Shown here: piece by piece, positions 5,177-6,064 of the stretch
Position numbering within the stretch: position 1 is the first letter of the stretch
How the letters are laid out: every line of letters starts with the position of its first letter
Source of the DNA: Roseiarcus sp031367195
GTDB taxonomy: Bacteria; Pseudomonadota; Alphaproteobacteria; Rhizobiales; Beijerinckiaceae
Direction: 5' to 3'
Assembly (NCBI GenBank): GCA_031367195.1
Contig: JANLPL010000300.1
Span: forward strand, 1-6,064
Length of the DNA: 6,064 nt
Translations under genes and position numbers: made by a program
Notes under the pieces: generated by a model
What the model saw: only the letters and a program-made list of their open reading frames with translations
The model's database searches: none
Told to the model about the DNA's origin: nothing

Positions 5177-6064
5177 TGCGGGTGCTTCTTACGGGCGCCG
5201 CGGGCTGGCTCGGGCGCCATCTCAAGCCCATGCTGGCCGCGCGCGGCGATGTCGCGCTCGGCCTGGACATCGCGGCTTCGCCCTGGACCGACGTCGTCGG
5301 CTCGGTCGCCGACCGGGCCCTGCTTTCGCGGCTGTTCCGCGAGCATAGGTTCGAGGCGGTGAGTCACGCCGGCGCGCTGCACAAGCCCGACATCGCGCGC
5401 TTTCCCGCCCAAAGCTTCATCGACACGAACGTGACGGGCGCGCTGAACCTGCTGGAGCAGGCCGCCGCCGCTAGGGCGCGCATGGTGTTCACCTCTACCA
5501 CCTCGCTGATGATCAGCCAGGCGATCCGGGCCGGGGAGGGCGAGAGCGCGGTCTGGCTCGACGACGCCGCCGGCCCGCTAGCGCCGCGCAACATCTATGG
5601 CGTCACCAAGCTGGCGGCGGAAGGGCTGTGCCGCATCCATCATCTCGAACACGGCCTGCCCTGCATCGTGCTGCGCACCGCGCGCTTCTTCCCCGAGGCC
5701 GACGACACGCATGACGAGATCGACGGCGCTAATCTGAAAGCCAACGAATTCCTGCATCGTCGTTTGACGGTCGAGGATTGCGCTGAGGCCCATCTCGCCG
5801 CGCTGGATCGGGCGCCTGAGATCGGCTTCGGCCTCTATGTGATCTCGGCCCCGACGCCGTTCCGGCGCGAGGACGCAAGCGCGTTGAAACGCGACGCGGC
5901 GGCGGCGATCGCGCGCGCGTTTCCCGATGCGGCCGCGCTGTATGCGAAAAAGGGCTGGCGGCTACCGACTCGCATCGGCCGGGTCTATGACGCAAGCCGG
6001 GCCGAGCGGGAGCTGGGTTTCCGCGCACGTACCGATTTCGCCGCCGTGCTGGCGGCGTTGCGCG
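5176..6064 (+). CDS. NAD-dependent epimerase/dehydratase, extended SDR (partial, runs off right edge)
   Basis: The frame opens at ATG 5176, sharing its A with the TGA of the upstream gene, and stays open for 296 codons to the window end, so the stop is not seen. The protein begins MRVLLTGAAGWLGRHL; TGAAGWLG (6-13) is the TGxxGxxG nucleotide-binding motif of extended short-chain dehydrogenases. Asp31 after the second strand suggests NAD(H) preference. HAGALHKPD (64-72) and DTNVTGALNLLEQA (83-96) are typical core elements. The catalytic set is FTSTTS (105-110) with Tyr141 and Lys145 in YGVTK. ARFFPEADD (169-177) starts the substrate part. The C-terminal RVYDASRAERELGFRARTDF (269-288) is the usual ending of UDP-sugar-epimerase-like members, so only a few residues are probably missing. 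It may oxidise or epimerise a sugar; co-translation with an FAH-type enzyme favours a sugar-acid pathway. The substrate is unknown. Confidence 0.87.
   Translation, partial: MRVLLTGAAGWLGRHLKPMLAARGDVALGLDIAASPWTDVVGSVADRALLSRLFREHRFEAVSHAGALHKPDIARFPAQSFIDTNVTGALNLLEQAAAARARMVFTSTTSLMISQAIRAGEGESAVWLDDAAGPLAPRNIYGVTKLAAEGLCRIHHLEHGLPCIVLRTARFFPEADDTHDEIDGANLKANEFLHRRLTVEDCAEAHLAALDRAPEIGFGLYVISAPTPFRREDASALKRDAAAAIARAFPDAAALYAKKGWRLPTRIGRVYDASRAERELGFRARTDFAAVLAALR

Noticed and set aside
5026..6028. Several minus-strand open frames (5026-5412, 5364-5594, 5578-5793, 5729-6028)
   Set aside because: All lie opposite the intact SDR frame, which carries the TGxxGxxG and YxxxK motifs and continues past the window edge; they are antisense shadows.
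1..6064. Search for CRISPR arrays, insertion sequences, tRNA/rRNA genes, toxin-antitoxin pairs or phage genes
   Set aside because: No spaced direct repeats, transposase motifs, terminal inverted repeats or RNA-gene signatures were seen; the window is filled by ordinary chromosomal genes.

Overview
The window is GC-rich (third codon positions are mostly G or C) and looks like chromosomal housekeeping DNA of an alphaproteobacterium, most likely Hyphomicrobiales. This rests on the style of the RbfA, TruB and PurA proteins. It also rests on a membrane protein with a Tyr-Tyr N-terminus and a Pro-rich middle, which I recall as an uncharacterised family of that order. The genus cannot be set from the sequence alone; a Beijerinckiaceae/Methylocystaceae-like source is a guess.

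Layout. Bases 1-146 hold the 3' end of rbfA (+), which overlaps the GTG start of truB (143-1093, +). These two form the end of the usual translation and ribosome-maturation cluster (nusA-infB-rbfA-truB). The truB unit meets a minus-strand pair head-on across a 33-bp gap, where two strong hairpins (1108-1130 and 1151-1174) may end transcription. The minus-strand pair, in transcription order, is purA (3996-2701, adenylosuccinate synthetase) and then a 510-aa single-pass, proline-rich membrane protein of unknown function (2659-1127). A 193-bp divergent intergenic region (3997-4189) must carry the control signals for purA and for a plus-strand pair. That pair is an FAH-superfamily AraD1/GguC-like enzyme (4190-5176) and an extended short-chain dehydrogenase/epimerase (from 5176, running off the right edge). 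The two overlap by one base (TGATG).

How the genes work together. RbfA matures the 30S subunit and TruB makes tRNA pseudouridine 55, so the left end serves translation. PurA commits IMP to AMP synthesis; its downstream partner has no visible link to purines. The right-hand pair looks like a small catabolic operon for a sugar or sugar acid: an NAD-dependent oxidoreductase or epimerase beside a likely 2-keto-3-deoxy-sugar-acid-type enzyme. The substrate is unknown.

I see no tRNA, rRNA, CRISPR array, insertion sequence or prophage sign, and no clear new defence or mobile system. The items most worth a second look are the uncharacterised membrane protein, the paired hairpins at the convergent junction, the absence of rpsO after truB, and the AraD1-like/SDR couple.
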